Shown: piece after piece, positions 32,489 through 44,800 of the stretch | Layout: every line of letters starts with the position of its first letter | Numbering within the stretch: the first letter of the stretch is position 1 | NCBI GenBank assembly: GCA_012931725.1 | Contig: CM022946.1 | Coordinates: 75,922,406-75,986,405, forward strand | Length of the DNA: 64,000 bases | Direction: 5' to 3' | DNA from: Litsea cubeba | Lineage: Eukaryota; Streptophyta; Magnoliopsida; Laurales; Lauraceae | The notes under the pieces: generated by a model | What the model was told of the DNA's origin: nothing | What the model saw: the letters and a program-made list of their open reading frames with translations, nothing else | The model's database searches: none | Position numbers and translations under genes: made by a program

Positions 32489-35400
32489 ACATTTGGTCCT
32501 CCAAATGGAAATTAAAACTCACCTCCGGAAGAAGATGTGGGTACTTCTTCTGAACCTGATCCCGTAATTCCCAAGTTGCTTCTTCCGGTCCATGATTCTC
32601 CCAAAGTACCTTGACCCACTGAATAGTCCGAGTTCTCAATTCTTGTTCTTTGGTGTCAATGATCTGCTTAGGCTTCTCAATATAGGTCGCGTCTTCTCGA
32701 ATTTCCAACGGCTCATAACGGAGTATGTGTAGCCTGTCGGGAACGTACTTCTTCAACATAGACACATGGAAAACATTGTGTACGCCGGAAAGTTCGGGTG
32801 GTAAGGCTAACCTGTAAGCCACATCACCAATCCTACTCACAATGTCGTACGGTCCAATGTATCTCCTGGACAACTTGCCCTTCTGTCCAAACCTCAAAGT
32901 TCCACGAGTAGGCGACACTTTCAAGAAAACCTTATCTCCTTCTTTGAACTGTAAATCCCTTCTGTGAGAGTCTGCATAACTCTTCTGTCTACTCTGAGCC
33001 ACTTTCAGACGTTCTTGGATCAACTTTACCTTGTCACTTGTCTCACTAACAATGGTCGGTCCATGGAAACTGCGAGTACCAACTTCTTCCCAACAAACAG
33101 GTGTTCTACACCTTCTGCCATACAAGGCCTCAAAAGGTGCCATACCGATACTCGAGTGGAAACTGTTGTTGTAAGCGAACTCACACAACGGTAAGGCTTC
33201 ATCCCATTGAGTCTTGAAATCTAGTACACAAGCTCGAAGCATATCCTCAAGTGTCTGAATTGTCCTTTCTGACTGACCATCGGTCTGTGGGTGATAGGCT
33301 GTGCTGAACTGTAACTTCGTACCCATAGACTCATGCAATGTCTTCCAAAATCTTGAGACAAATCTGCTGTCTCTATCGGATGTGATGGAAACTGGCTGTC
33401 CATGACGACTGACATTTTCTGTGACAAACAACTGTGCCAAAGGTAACATATGCATCTTCTTCCCAGTCTTCATCGGTAGGAAATGAGCTGACTTGGTGAG
33501 ACGGTCCACTATGACCCAAATAGCATCATTTCCCTTACTAGTCTTCGGTAAACCCGATATGAAGTCCATGGTAATATGCTCCCATTTCCATTCCGGAATC
33601 TCTAATGGTCGTAGTAACCCTGGAGGCTTCTGGTGTTCTGCCTTGATCAACTGACATGTCATACAACGAGAGACGAAAGCTGCTATCTCTCTCTTCATGT
33701 TATTCCACCAAAATCTGCCCTTCAAATTCTGGTACATCTTCGTACTGCCCGGGTGTATGGAATACTTGGTATCATGTGCCTCAGACATGATATCATTCCT
33801 CAAGTCCTCCAAGTTAGGCACACACAGACGGTCTCGGTAATACAAAACTCCATCAATAACACGAAAATCAGGACGATCTGCTATATGCTCAAAAATCTTA
33901 GCCAATTCTGGGTCTTGTAACTGACTCTCTTTGATCTTCTGAATGAAAGAAGGTTCTGACACTGACATGTTTGCTAACATGACACCTTCTCTTAGTGGCT
34001 GAAAATCTACACCCAACTCTTCTAACTGCTGTACCACATAAGTCCCCCGAAGACTTGCCATGCTCACTGACTTTCTGCTCAAGGCATCTGCAACTACATT
34101 CGCTTTTCCCGGGTGATACTTGATTGGAAAATCATAGTCTTTAATATATTCCATCCATCTCCTCTGCCTCATGTTCAACTCCTTCTGAGAAAACAAGTAC
34201 TGTAGGCTACGGTGGTCGGAGTGAACCTCAAATTTCTCTCCATAGAGGTAGTGTCTCCACATCTTCAATGCTAAAACCACTGCTGCCAACTCAAGATCAT
34301 GTGTTGCATAATTCTTCTCATGATCTTTCAACTGCCGGGACCCATATGCAACTACCTTCCCATCTTGCATTAGCACGCATCCAAGTCCAACATTGGAAGC
34401 ATCGGTAAAAATAGTAAAACCGCCGCTCCCAGATGGCAAAGTAAGGACTGGAGCTGTAGTCAATCTCTTCTTCAGCTCTTGAAAACTAGCTTCACACTTG
34501 TCTGTCCAAACATATGGTGCATTCTTCCTTGTCAATTTCGTCAAAGGTGACGCAATCGACGAAAATCCTTGCACAAACCTCCGATAATACCCTGCCAATC
34601 CAAGAAAACTCCTGATTTCTGATGCATTCTTCGGTCTATCCCAATTCATGACTGCCTCAATCTTGGACGGGTCCACTGATAATCCTTCCTTAGATATGAT
34701 ATGACCCAAAAATGTGACTTGGTCCAACCAAAATTCACACTTACTAAGCTTTGCAAACAACTGATTCTCCCTCAATAGCTGGAGTGCTATCCTCAAGTGT
34801 TCTTCATGCTCTCCTTTGGTCTTGGAATACACCAAAATATCATCAATAAACACCACTGTAAACTGATCCAAATACTCCGCAAATATTTTGTTCATCAATG
34901 CCATGAAAACTGCCGGTGCATTAGTCAGACCAAATGGCATCACTAGAAACTCATAGTGTCCATATCTTGTACGAAAGGCTGTTTTTGGTACATCTGAGTC
35001 TCTAACCCTCAACTGATGGTAGCCTGACCTCAAATCAATCTTCGAAAAGTAAGCAGCTCCTTGCAACTGATCAAACAATTCATCTATCCTTGGCAACGGA
35101 TATTTGTTTTTGATGGTCACTTGGTTCAATCTTCTATAGTCAATACACATTCTCATAGAACCATCCTTCTTCTTCACAAACAAAACTGGTGCTCCCCACG
35201 GTGACACACTAGGTCTCACAAAACCTTTGTTCAAAAGTTCTTGCAATTGCATCTTCAACTCTCCCAATTCTGCCGGAGCCATTCTGTACGGTGCGATAGA
35301 TATCGGAGCGGTCCCCGGTAACAACTCAATAGTGAAGTCTATCTCTCTAATGGGTGGCAATCCTGGTATCTCCTCCGGGAAAACATCCGGAAACTCACAA

Positions 35401-37293
35401 ACAATTGGAATCTCCTCCACCCCTTGGGACCGTTTATCCTCCGTGATAAACGCCAAATAACCCTCACAACCACTTTTTAGAAGTCTATCAGCCTTCAATG
35501 CTGAAATAAATCCTGCACCAGAATTACTCCTCTCTCCCTGAAACAACACCCCTGCTTGGGTCTCCTCTAACTTAAAAGTTAGGGTCTTATGAAAACAATC
35601 CATAGTAGCATGGTATCCTGCCAACCAATCCATCCCTAGGATGACATCAAAATCCTGCATCTCCAATAAAATGAGATCTGCCGGTAATACTACTTCTCCT
35701 ATCATGACTGCACAACTAGGGTAAAAAGTTCTACAAACAACTTCCTTACCTAAAGGGGTAGTCACAGTCAAAATGAAACTCAATTCTCTAGCATGCATAT
35801 CAATCAACATAGCAAATTTTGGAGATAGGAATGAGTGAGTAGAGCCAGGGTCAAACAAAACCTTAGCATCAAAACCACAAACGAGAAGTGTACCTTCCAC
35901 TACATTGCCTTCAGCCTCCACATCAGCTCTATTGACAGCATAGAGTTGTGCCCTTTGTGGTGGCCTGTTCTGCCCTTGCTGTTGCCTGCCTTGTGGTGCA
36001 TTCCTATTCTGATTCTGAGGACGCTGATTCTGATTTTGATTCTGCCCTTGCTGACGGGCCTGTTGTTGCTGTTGTTGTTGTGGCCTAAACTGTGGCTGAG
36101 GTGCCTGTTGTTGTAGTGGCCTTGCTTGATTCTGAACCACTAGCGCATTTTGAGGTGGTGCCTGACGCTGTGCTCCTTGCTGCTGCCTGTTATGTCTATC
36201 AGGCCTTGGGCAATCCCTCATTTGGTGGTCCAATGAACCACATCTAAAACATGCTCCCGTGATAGTACGACATTGGGCATTCCCATGATGTTTCCCACAA
36301 TGGATACAAGCATCCGGATTTTGCACATTTTGCTCTTGTCTTGGCCTCTTGTTCTGATTGTTTCTTTGTTGATTGTTCTGCTGCTGGCCTTGACCCTTTC
36401 CTTGGTTCTTGACAATCTTGTTGTGAAAGTTCTCAAATTTGTATGCTCTCTTGACAGCTTTTTCAAAGGTAACGGGTGGTACAACCCCGGTAGCATCCCT
36501 CTCAATAATCGGGTGAAGTCCCTCAAGGAACTTGGTTATCTTCTTCTCAACCGTGTCTATCAGCTCTGGAGCATACCTTGACAATCTCTCGAATTTGGTA
36601 AGGTATTCGAGGACTGTCATGTTCCCTTGTACAAGTTGCTGAAATTCAGCTGCCTTTTGTCTCTTGACATGTGCAGGTACGTATTTCTCTCCAAATTGTC
36701 TCTTGAAGTTAACCCAAGCTTCTGCATCAGCCATTTCCCTATATTCTGTCCTGACGGTCTTCCACCAAATATCTGCTAAACCCACAAACATAGAGGCTGC
36801 CAGTTGTACACGTTCTACACCGGTACATATGAAGATCTCAAATATGTTTTCGGTGTGCTCAAGCCAATCATCTGCTGCCATTGGGTCCTCAGTCCCCAAA
36901 AAATTCTTTCGGTCCTCTCTTCCTGAACCGCTCATACAGCACATTAGGATCATTCCCTCTAATGTTTACCGGACCAGGTGGTGCAACTGGGATTGGTTCC
37001 GGTCTCCTCTCCAATATTCCCAACAACTGTGCCTGCATTTGAGCTATCTCCCTAGCATGATCCTCATCTTTCTTAAGCATCTGTTCTTGCAATCTGGTCT
37101 GTGTCTCAAATGCTTGTGCTTGGAGTCTAGCCTGATTTTCATTTGCTTGGCGTTGTTGGTCTATCATAGCCTGCATCATCTGTTGGAATTGGTTCTGCAT
37201 ATTGTTGTCCTGAAGTTCCTCTGTACTAAGCCCTGCACTCTCGCTGTTACTGGCAATGTGATTACTGTTTGCTGTTCTTTTGCGAGGTGGCAT
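32484..37293 (-). pseudogene. gag-pol: Tekay gag-pol with one frameshift in gag
   Basis: Starts at MPPRKRTANSN (37293) and runs in one frame to the stop near 36889. A second frame takes over in the overlap (36889-36953) and is open to 32484. The break is at a T6-G4 homopolymer near 36899-36908: one base fewer would give an unbroken polyprotein of about 1,600 residues. Visible in order: gag core (DPMAADDWLEHTENIF), two Cys/His knuckles (CIHCGKHHGNAQC and CFRCGSLDHQMRDC), protease DPGSTHSF (D-P-G in place of D-S-G), RT FIDDILVYSK, RNase H FTDASNVGLG, integrase MDFISGLP, TSDRDSRF and QTDGQSE, and a C-terminal chromodomain-like part (QWVKVLWENHGPEEATWE). A sequencing or assembly error at the homopolymer is an alternative to real inactivation. 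Confidence 0.9.
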
Positions 37294-37427
37294 AACGCTG
37301 CAAAACAAATTGTTAGCACATATAAATCAAGTACAGGGTGGTCACACATTGCTCACACGGTTCTATCTAACGGATCCTCGCCACGTACTTAAGATTTCTA
37401 GTTTCTTTTAATTGCCTGAAACATGTC

Positions 37428-37441
37428 CCGCTCTGATACCA
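37428..37441 (-). other. primer binding site of the Tekay element
   Basis: Read on the minus strand TGGTATCAGAGCGG, complementary to initiator tRNA-Met, four bases inside the 5' LTR border. Confidence 0.9.
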
Positions 37442-37445
37442 GTCC

Positions 37446-40400
37446 TGTCGCGACCCCGGACCGAGAAACTAGGGGAAGAGGATCCGAGTCCGGGAGGTCG
37501 GGACAGGTTGGGGGTTGATGCCGCGCCACGTGCATCTCTTTGGCTAAAACGCACACGGAATTAAAAGAACATTTATCCGTGCACGTGATTTCCCACAGGG
37601 TTCCGCGGCGAGGATTATCTGTACACATCATCTCACATGTAACCATATCAAACACATTTTCATAATTGCGGAAGCGTGTAGTAAACCATATTAATACCAT
37701 TCAAATCCATAAACAAGACTGATTTATGGTTAACATGATAAGATATCAGGATGAGCAATGATCAAGCATGTTTTCCCCAAAAGTAAAGTTAAGTGTAATT
37801 ACAAAGTATCAGTTAATTAAAACTCCCAAAATAACGGTCGACAAAGACCGTACAACCAAATGAAATCTAAACCAAAGATATCAAGTTCCCAAGGTGTATC
37901 GTTCTCAAGGCAAAGCCAAATGTCTACATGACATCATCAGCTTGCCACTCAATCACTCGTTGCGGTGCACCGACCGCCTCCTATGGCTCCTCCTCAATGG
38001 CAAAGAGCTCGGGACCTGAGTACCAAAATAAATGGATCAGACACGACGGTCTGGCAGGTGGGTGAAAAGACATAACAATAATAAAACAATGATGCTATGC
38101 AAGAGTTAAGAAAACTTATGGATAAACAATGAACTTTATAAAAGACAATGTATCATTTCAAAAGAAGTACATATGCAATAAATCATGTAAGGTAACAAGG
38201 ATTTGGAAACTGTCAAGATGGCAACCCCACAAGCTAGATCCTCCCTTCACCGAAGTGAAGAGAGCGCATACCCTAACAAGATCATTGTCCTCAGTCACAC
38301 GAGGTGAGGAGGAACAACTATAAATATTATAATATACATATATATATACTCTGCGGGGCCACGGTAGCGAACCGGGTAAAAACTCTGCACATTCCAGACT
38401 GCAGCTGGCTATCGGGAGGGGAAGGAACCCCAAGTCGGAGGATCAAACCGACGAGGTCGTCCAAGCTCAGTGGTGCCGACTCATAGGTCAAATACGATAA
38501 ATCAAATCATATGCACAGTAAGAAACGGGGTGCCATAGGCACAAATACACATCCATCTCAAGTCGCCATATACAAGTTAGCAAAAGCTAAACACATCACT
38601 TTTTGTACTCTTGTAACAGTCTAGTCATATCAAGTTGGTTTGAAATCCCAAAATAAGAGTTTAGTTGAAAATTAAAAACAAATAGTTTTCCATACCTTTA
38701 CAGGCTAACAATGGGGTTTCTAGAATTGAATCAGTGTGAATAGGGTCCCGTATGTCGGTTATGATGAAATTTTGGTACTCTTTAAGAGTTAGGGACATTC
38801 TGAGTCCTTATACACATTGGTCAATTTAGAAAATCTCATAGAATCTTCATGATAAGCTTTCCCTTTCCTCCGGACTTTACGCAATGCCTTACCAGTCCTT
38901 ATATAACAATGGGGCTCCAAGCAATACTTCCACACTACAGCCCTTCACAATATACCCCAATCTTTCATGGGTTTGAATGCATCATTATAGGTTCAATGTC
39001 TTCAAATAAGAAGATAAGGGATAGAGCTGAATTGGACTTGAGTATGGACTTGGGGTGAATCTGGAAAATAATCCCACAATTCTCCCATTTTATACTTCAT
39101 CTCATCTCAGTCCGATCGATCGGACCCCTTGGCCGATCGATCGGTCCCGAATTTGCTTCCAGTTATTTACAGTCCGATCGATCGGACCTGATGGCCGATC
39201 GATCGGTCCTGAGAACCCTCTCAGTTATTTACAGTCCGATCGATCGGACCTGATGGGCGATCGATCGGTCCTGTAGCGAATTTCAACCCATTTGATTGAA
39301 TTCTTCCCTTGTCCAACTCCAATCCATTTCCTTTCTTTCCCCCTCTTCCATACATATTTTCACAAACAATTGGGCTATTCCTTGACCTCATTATCACATC
39401 AAATCATCATTCAAAATCAATAAGACTAAATCATCAAACATGGTAATTCATTAAAACCATTAACGAAGACAAATCAAGATTTTGCACAAAACATGATAAA
39501 ACACATGAGAATCATTTCATCCACTTGCCTTGGGTCCAATTGCAATTCAAATTGAGCTCTAATCACCTCTTAGATCCACAATCAAACACCTATACACAAA
39601 ACCCCCAAATCCAAACCCTAAAATATCAAAATCCAATTAAAACAAAACGGAATCTTCCAATAATTGAAATGAAGCTACCCTAGGGCTAAACAAACAAGAT
39701 TATAAAACTTTTAGGAAAATCACTTACAAAGAAGTTCTTCAAAAAGCAAGGTGTTGTCCAAAGTAAGACTTGGAGTGGGCGGTTTTCTTCAAAAATGGTG
39801 TCAAGACGAAGGCCTTGAGATGAGGAAGAAGATTGTAGCAACTAATTCTCCATTAGCACTAGTTTAGTGGGTGATTGGAGATGAAGAAGCAAGAAAAGGT
39901 AAGGGAAAACCCTTAGGGCTGGGGTTTCTCTTCTCCTCTAGGGTTTTTGCCAGAAATGGGAAAAAGAAGAAGAAGCTTTCTATATATATAGTAAGTGGGA
40001 GTGGGGCCCACGACTTAAAGAACTTCTCGGGCTCAAAACATGGTTCTCAGGGCTTCAAACGAATTCGGCGAAGAAGACAAAGTTGATCGGCAAAATTTCT
40101 AGTTTCCAAAAAGTATATATTTTGCACATTTTGGTGACATTGAAATCGGTGTCCAGATTTTGGGTAAAAAGACCATTTTGCCCTCAATTAGTGAAAAATC
40201 AGGTTTAAGGTCCTTGAATGAAAACGATGTCAACATGAAAACTGTAGGGATTAATAAAATAAGTTCAATGGGTTAAAACACGATTCTTGGAAATCATCGG
40301 TAGACCCCCAATCTCACAAAATTCGTAATAAGAACCCCCAAAGGGTCCCACACATCAAAAAGGCTCTCCAAATTCCCCAAAGCTATTATAAAAGCTATTC

Positions 40401-40494
40401 TAATCCCCAACTAATCCAAAACTACTAAACACACTTAACACTAAAACACAACTCAAACAACTCTAAACGAGGTCTCTCGGGTCGGGGTCTTACA
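37446..40494 (-). repeat. Tekay element 5' LTR
   Basis: 3049 bp, nearly identical to the LTR at 29423-32472. It holds the second CCGATCGATCGG cluster (39110-39271). Confidence 0.92.
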
Positions 40495-40706
40495 ATATGG
40501 TTGGCCCGGGACGAGAGTTCGGCGACCTCAGTCAGAGCCGATGCCAACCGAGCGGACTCTCCAGCACTGGCCAGCTTGAGCTCTTCCATCCCCTTCCGCT
40601 GCTCATCCAGCTCCTTCTTCAGCCTCTCCCGCTCGGACTCCAGGCGGGTCACCCTCGCAGCGTTTCTATCCCTCCTTCCTAGGATGGCTAGGAGCCTCTG
40701 CACGTT
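40495..40706 (-). pseudogene. element F antisense gene, exon 3, upstream part
   Basis: The exon starts after a TTCACTTGCAG acceptor with NVQRLLAILGRRDRN and continues as a charged helix with repeated ESERERLKKELDE-type heptads, a coiled coil. It is cut by the Tekay insertion at RANH and resumes at 29418. Phase 0 at its start fits exon 2. Confidence 0.65.
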
Positions 40707-40783
40707 CTGCAAGTGAAAAGAGGAGGGTCAAAACAGGAACAGCCGAACTAGGCCACTCGAAAGAATACACAAAAAACACTTAC

Positions 40784-41763
40784 CAGGATGTCAGCCTGGA
40801 TCGCCGTCAACATCAGGCTCTCATCATCATATTTCTCATGCTCCTCCATATCCCGTGGCAGAGCACAGGCCCTGGCAAGGGCCCCGATCACCTCGGCATT
40901 TCCCAGCAGTCGGTCTTCAACGTTCAGAAGTTTGCCGGGCTGTGTCTCCATTCTCGGCTTCCACGGTGCTGGGGCAGTTCGGGGCCCGGAGGCCGTTCCG
41001 GACCCTTGCCGCGCCGAGATGAGAGGCTCGCGCGTTGGCCCGACAGACCTGCTGACTGGCGCGCTCGTTTCGGCCGGCGCACTCTTTTCTTTCTGCGCGC
41101 TCTTCTCGCCCCCCTTTTCGGCTGGAGCTTTAGCCCCAGGGGCATGTGCAGGACTCTTGCCCTTCGGCCTCAGATCAGCCTTCGAGCTCTTCTCCCCCGC
41201 TTTGGATTTCTTCCTGGGCGGGGACCCCTCCTTCGAGCGCTCCGGCGAGCGTCGCCGAGCTCCACCGCTCGGAGCAGGGACAGGAGCAGAGAGAGGACCA
41301 GCGCCCACCGGACCCGAAGCAGCACGAGTACCGGCAGGCGATGGGGCCCCAGAAGATGACGACCTCTGCCTAAACTTGGCAGCCAGGTCCTTGACAGCGA
41401 GCTCCCTCGAGCTTCCCTCCATGTCCTCTCGATCAGACAGATAAGCTTCCACTATCTGCGACAAGTCCGGCAGCTCCGGATCGGAAGTGGACGCCTCGGC
41501 TCCAGACGCAGTTCGGTCGGCAACGGGATCGGTCAAGGGGACCCCGCTAAACACCGCAACTGATACAGTTGGACGGTCAGGGTGTGTCTCGTCCACCTCA
41601 GGTACTCCAGTCCTGTGGTAGTGGCCGCGATACCTCGGCGTGTATCCGAGCAACTTCCAAGCTGACCTGGTTTCGTGCCCCTTGTACCGTTCAACCTCGT
41701 TGATGTCGTCGGTATTCCTCCTCCAACCTTCGCTAACAGCTCGGCGTCGCCTTGCACCCGCCT
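40784..41763 (-). pseudogene. element F antisense gene, exon 2
   Basis: A 980-bp exon with an AG acceptor (GTTGAGCAG) and a GTAAGTG donor. It reads ARRRRAVSEGWRRNTDDINE, RSAWKLLGYTPRYRG, then a long disordered Lys/Pro/Ser/Ala part (SPPRKKSKAGEKSSKADL) and ends in ESLMLTAIQADIL. The 1+2 phase with exon 1 and phase 0 with exon 3 support the model. The content is typical of the linker in Transposase_28-type proteins. It was broken only by the Tekay insertion further downstream. Confidence 0.65.
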
Positions 41764-41842
41764 CTGCTCAACAGACGAAAGAGTATCAGTTCGGCATCAA
41801 TGAGGTAAGCAAAGCAAAAAGGAGAAAAGCAGTGATGATTAC

Positions 41843-42368
41843 TTGGGACTTCCCCAGGGCGACGTGGGACCGAAAGCCTCCTGTTTTCGCCTGGGCCGAA
41901 CTCCCAATCCCCCGAGACACAGAAGAAATCCTCCTCAGCATTCTTACTTGAGTCCTCCAAGGCTAGGACAAAGCCCCTTCGTTGCGGCTTCACACGGAGA
42001 TAATACCTTCCCTCCCCAGCCTTGCAGATATCATATGTGTCCTCGATGTCGTGAGGGCCTAGGTTGGTCCCCAAGATCTCGTTCAGCTTCGCTGTGCCCA
42101 TGATGACCTTGTAGCCATTGGGCATCAGCTGGCCCGGGGCGAGGGACCAAAGGCTAAGGCAAGCCCTAAGCAAGGGGTGCAGTGGAAACCTGACCCCACC
42201 CTCGATCACGGAGATCAGAGGGAACGGCATCCAGCCGCCGTAGCAGCGATACAGGGCAGCGTCGGCAAGGTCCGCCGGTTTCAGGAGGACCCCCTCCGGA
42301 ATACTGAAGGCAGCTCTAAACTCGGCTAAGCCCTCATCAGAATCTACCCTGAATCTAGGGGTGCCCAT
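41843..42368 (-). CDS. element F antisense gene, exon 1: Transposase_28-like domain
   Basis: Starts MGTPRFRVDSDEGLAEFR and contains FPLISVIEGGVRFPLHPLLR, LSLWSLAPGQLMPNGY and LGTNLGPHDIEDTYDI, the signature of the plant putative gypsy-type transposon domain. A GTAATC donor at 41842 ends the exon. The gene runs against the LTR direction of element F. Antisense extra ORFs are known in Tat and Athila Gypsy elements; their role is unsettled. The original product, with exons 2 and 3, would be near 780 residues; it is now cut by the Tekay element. Exon 1 itself is intact. Confidence 0.7.
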
Positions 42369-42909
42369 GTCTGAAAGGGGGTGACGACGTAGAAAAACCC
42401 TAGAAACTGAAAAACCCTAGAAACCGAAAAACCCCAAGAAGAACCAGGGAGAAGGACAAAGCGACTTACAGGGACAGGCAGATCGAAAGCAGATCCGGGC
42501 GCGTTCTACGGTCGTCTTCCTCGAGCAGATCTCAGGCACCAGAGCAGAAATCGAAACCAGAGGCGAAGGCGAAAGGAGTCGGAAGCAAGAAAAGGAAGGG
42601 GACGACCCTATTTGTAGAAGGGGAACCCTCATTTGGGTACCGCCTCCGAATTCGAAGAGACACTTCGAAGCCCGTGCCAGTCCCATCAATGAGACAACAC
42701 AATCGGCGCAGAAGCTACGCGTGTAGCCGTCACCTCGGTTCCCAAGACAAACAGGGCAAGGCATTTATTGCTTTAAAGAGTTGAAGCGACACCGGGCATA
42801 AAGAGTTGAAGCGACACCAGGTAATGATCACCACATCCCCAGACGGATTCCTCTAGCTTTCAACCCCTAAAGGCTAGCACACTTCAGAGGTCAAAAGCTA
42901 GGGGGCAAT
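42369..42909 (-). promoter_or_regulatory. leader and probable promoter of the element F antisense gene, with polypurine tract
   Basis: Between the antisense ATG and the LTR lie a CTACAAATAG-like TATA region (read on the minus strand near 42610), TAGGGTTTTTC repeats close to the ATG, and the polypurine tract AGCTAGGGGGCAATT at 42895-42909. Element G retains the matching region (57209-57605). Confidence 0.5.
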
Positions 42910-43803
42910 TGTGTGGGGAGATTTCCAGATCCAAGCATTCTCACGTGCCATCCACGTGGTACCAATCTCACCCAGGCTACCAAGACAGAGGCCTCGGCCG
43001 GACTCAAGCATCTCCGGGCCACTAGCGCCGAACTGGTCCACCCCGGGTGCCATCTCGGCGGGGAGCTCCACCTCGGCTGAGCCACCCCGGGTGCCATCTC
43101 GGCAGAAAACTCCACCTCGGCTGAAGAAACCGGGACAGAAGCCGAAGCAAGAGAGAACCTTCACTTGCGCCCCTCATCCCCCACGTCATCAGGCACGTGG
43201 AGGGATAGGGGCACGAGCTAATGGGACAGACGTGACATCCAGCCGCCCACAATCTTCGTCAGATCCTTGACAGGGCGGCATCAAGCGGCTAAGGCCACAT
43301 CAGGGCAAGGCCCGAGGGCAGATCCGCTGGTACCCCTACCGCCAAAGGCGCCCAACACGACCTGGCCCAACAAGACGTGCATTAAATGAGACGTGGGCTG
43401 ACCCGACGGGCATTTAATGCATAGTGGGCTGGATTGGACCACAATTAATGCAATGTGGGCTGATCGTGACTTCCCAGTCGAATCACGGGACCCACACCAC
43501 AATATCTCCCAAAGATACGTTCCAAACCTTATAAATAGAGGATCAAACCACCATCAAAGGTACGCCATTTTTCATACCAGAGCCGTTACTCTGTCTCTCT
43601 TCTCCCTCTCCTTCCATTGTTCCAGTTCCCACACTGACTTTGGATCGGAGAGCCTTGCGCCGCCCAGGCCAGGGTCCTCTGACCGTGTGTTCTTCCCTTT
43701 CAGGCTTTCGGACGGCATCCAGTCACTCCCAGTCAGCACCATCTTCTCGGATAAGTCCTGTAAGGCACCACCTTATTGTGGGTCATTATTTTCTGCACCT
43801 ACA
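42910..43803 (+). repeat. element F 3' LTR
   Basis: 894 bp from TGTGTGGGGAGA to GCACCTACA. TATAAATA at 43530-43537 is a clear promoter box. The shared U5 block is at 43642-43684. It is followed by GGACC (43804-43808), a possible TSD. Confidence 0.88.
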
Positions 43804-44102
43804 GGACCAATTAAGTAGCAGAAGAAGTGATCCAATTGGTCCGGCGAACAAACACATAATGGACAGACCGAACAATATCACGCCTCATGATCTAATGGCT
43901 TGGATGATAGTAATTAAAACATTCATCAATCAAAGGTAGGCCAAGATCATGCAATATAATAGTGTACCTGGTAACTCCATGATGATGATAATGGGGACAA
44001 CATCATGATGATGGATAAATGCTAATAAGTGGTATTGATGAAACTATGCTTGATAAATGGCGGTGATTGGTGATTGTAATTATCAGAACGGAGGCATGAA
44101 AT
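43804..44102. other. host DNA between element F and a MITE
   Basis: AT-rich DNA with GATGATGATAATGG-type simple repeats. No exon of SSADH or any other gene is recognised. Confidence 0.5.
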
Positions 44103-44504
44103 GGGATAAAGTATCAACTATCACCCTTTTTCACTTTACCCCCTAAACTTTAAAAAGTATCAATTGACCCCCTAAACTAATCCAATTGCACGGCCGTTAC
44201 CCCTTGAGGCCAAAATTGAGTTAAAATAGACGGAATCGAGCAACACGTGACACGCAATTGGATTAGTTTAGGGGGTCAATTGATACTTTTTAATGTTTAG
44301 GGGGTAAAGTATCAATTGACCCCGTAAACTAATCCAATTGTGTGTCACGCGTTGCTCTATTCCGTCTATTTTAACTCGATTTTGGCCTTAGGGGGTAACG
44401 GCCCTGCAATTGGATTAGTTTAGGGGTCAATTGATACTTTTTAAAGTTTATGGGGTAAAGACAAAAAAGGGTGATAGTTGAGGGTGGTAAAGTGTAATTT
44501 TCCC
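44103..44504. mobile_element. foldback MITE, about 400 bp
   Basis: The whole element is a near palindrome: ATCAACTATCACCC near 44114 pairs with GGGTGATAGTT near 44470, and inner blocks (CAATTGGATTAGTTTAGGGG and its complement) occur four times in alternating orientation. Ends resemble GGGAAAATTACACTTTACC. There is no coding sequence. The left end seems to lack about 15 bases present on the right. No TSD is clear. Confidence 0.8.
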
Positions 44505-44689
44505 TAAATAATAAGCAATGAAACCAAAGTGAGCGCAACCATATAAATTATATATATATATATTGAAAACGCAACCATATAATTTTTTTGTAAGGAATGG
44601 TGAAATAGTTCATAAATTGAACACATAGAAATGCTTGTCATTAACATGACTACGTGAGAAAATCCAAGCATCTGTCAATAATACAATAA

Positions 44690-44800
44690 AATATATAAGC
44701 AATTGGAAGGTGCTCCCTGTCCCAACCAGGAGGTTGTGGGTTCAAATTACGTTAAATATCGACCACATACATATGTTTATGCATGAAAATAGGGCTTTGA
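44690..44800 (+). repeat. possible tRNA-derived SINE fragment
   Basis: CCAACCAGGAGGTTGTGGGT followed by TCAAATTAC resembles the box B region of plant tRNA-derived SINEs. A box A is not clear and the 3' end cannot be placed. Confidence 0.35.

Larger units (their letters stand above)
29423..40494 (-). mobile_element. Tekay-type chromovirus, complete, minus strand
   Basis: LTRs of 3050 and 3049 bp (29423-32472 and 37446-40494), minus orientation, start TGTAAGACCCCGACCC and end GGGGTCGCGACA. A tRNA-iMet primer site lies beside the LTR at 37446 and a GGGGTGGAGGA tract beside the other at 32473. The gag-pol ends in a chromodomain-like segment. The LTRs differ at roughly a dozen positions by eye, so it is a young insertion. 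The flanks are ATAC (29419-29422) and ATAT (40495-40498), an imperfect four-base duplication in place of the usual five. Confidence 0.9.
28225..43803 (+). mobile_element. element F: Tat-like element with antisense genes, 5' part lost, split by a Tekay insertion
   Basis: Only one LTR (42910-43803) is present, plus-oriented, preceded by AGCTAGGGGGCAAT and ending CACCTACA. The inner part carries a spliced gene on the minus strand and no pol. The Tekay element 29423-40494 interrupts that gene. The left border is not firm: GGACC at 28220-28224 equals GGACC after the LTR (43804-43808) and may be the TSD, but no LTR start follows it. The group assignment comes from the LTR, which shares its U5 block with A, B and G. 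Confidence 0.65.

Noticed and set aside
36889..36953. Programmed ribosomal frameshift between Tekay gag and pol
   Set aside because: The shift is early in gag, not at a gag-pol border; Tekay elements normally use one frame.
29419..40498. Standard 5-bp TSD for the Tekay element
   Set aside because: The flanks CATAC and ATATG do not match over five bases; only a four-base imperfect match (ATAC and ATAT) keeps the interrupted reading frame.
43804..44102. Further SSADH exons right of element F
   Set aside because: No segment encodes the conserved part that should precede the exon at 22587-22693.
44690..44800. tRNA gene
   Set aside because: Only a box B-like word is clear; no cloverleaf or box A can be built, so a SINE fragment is the better reading.
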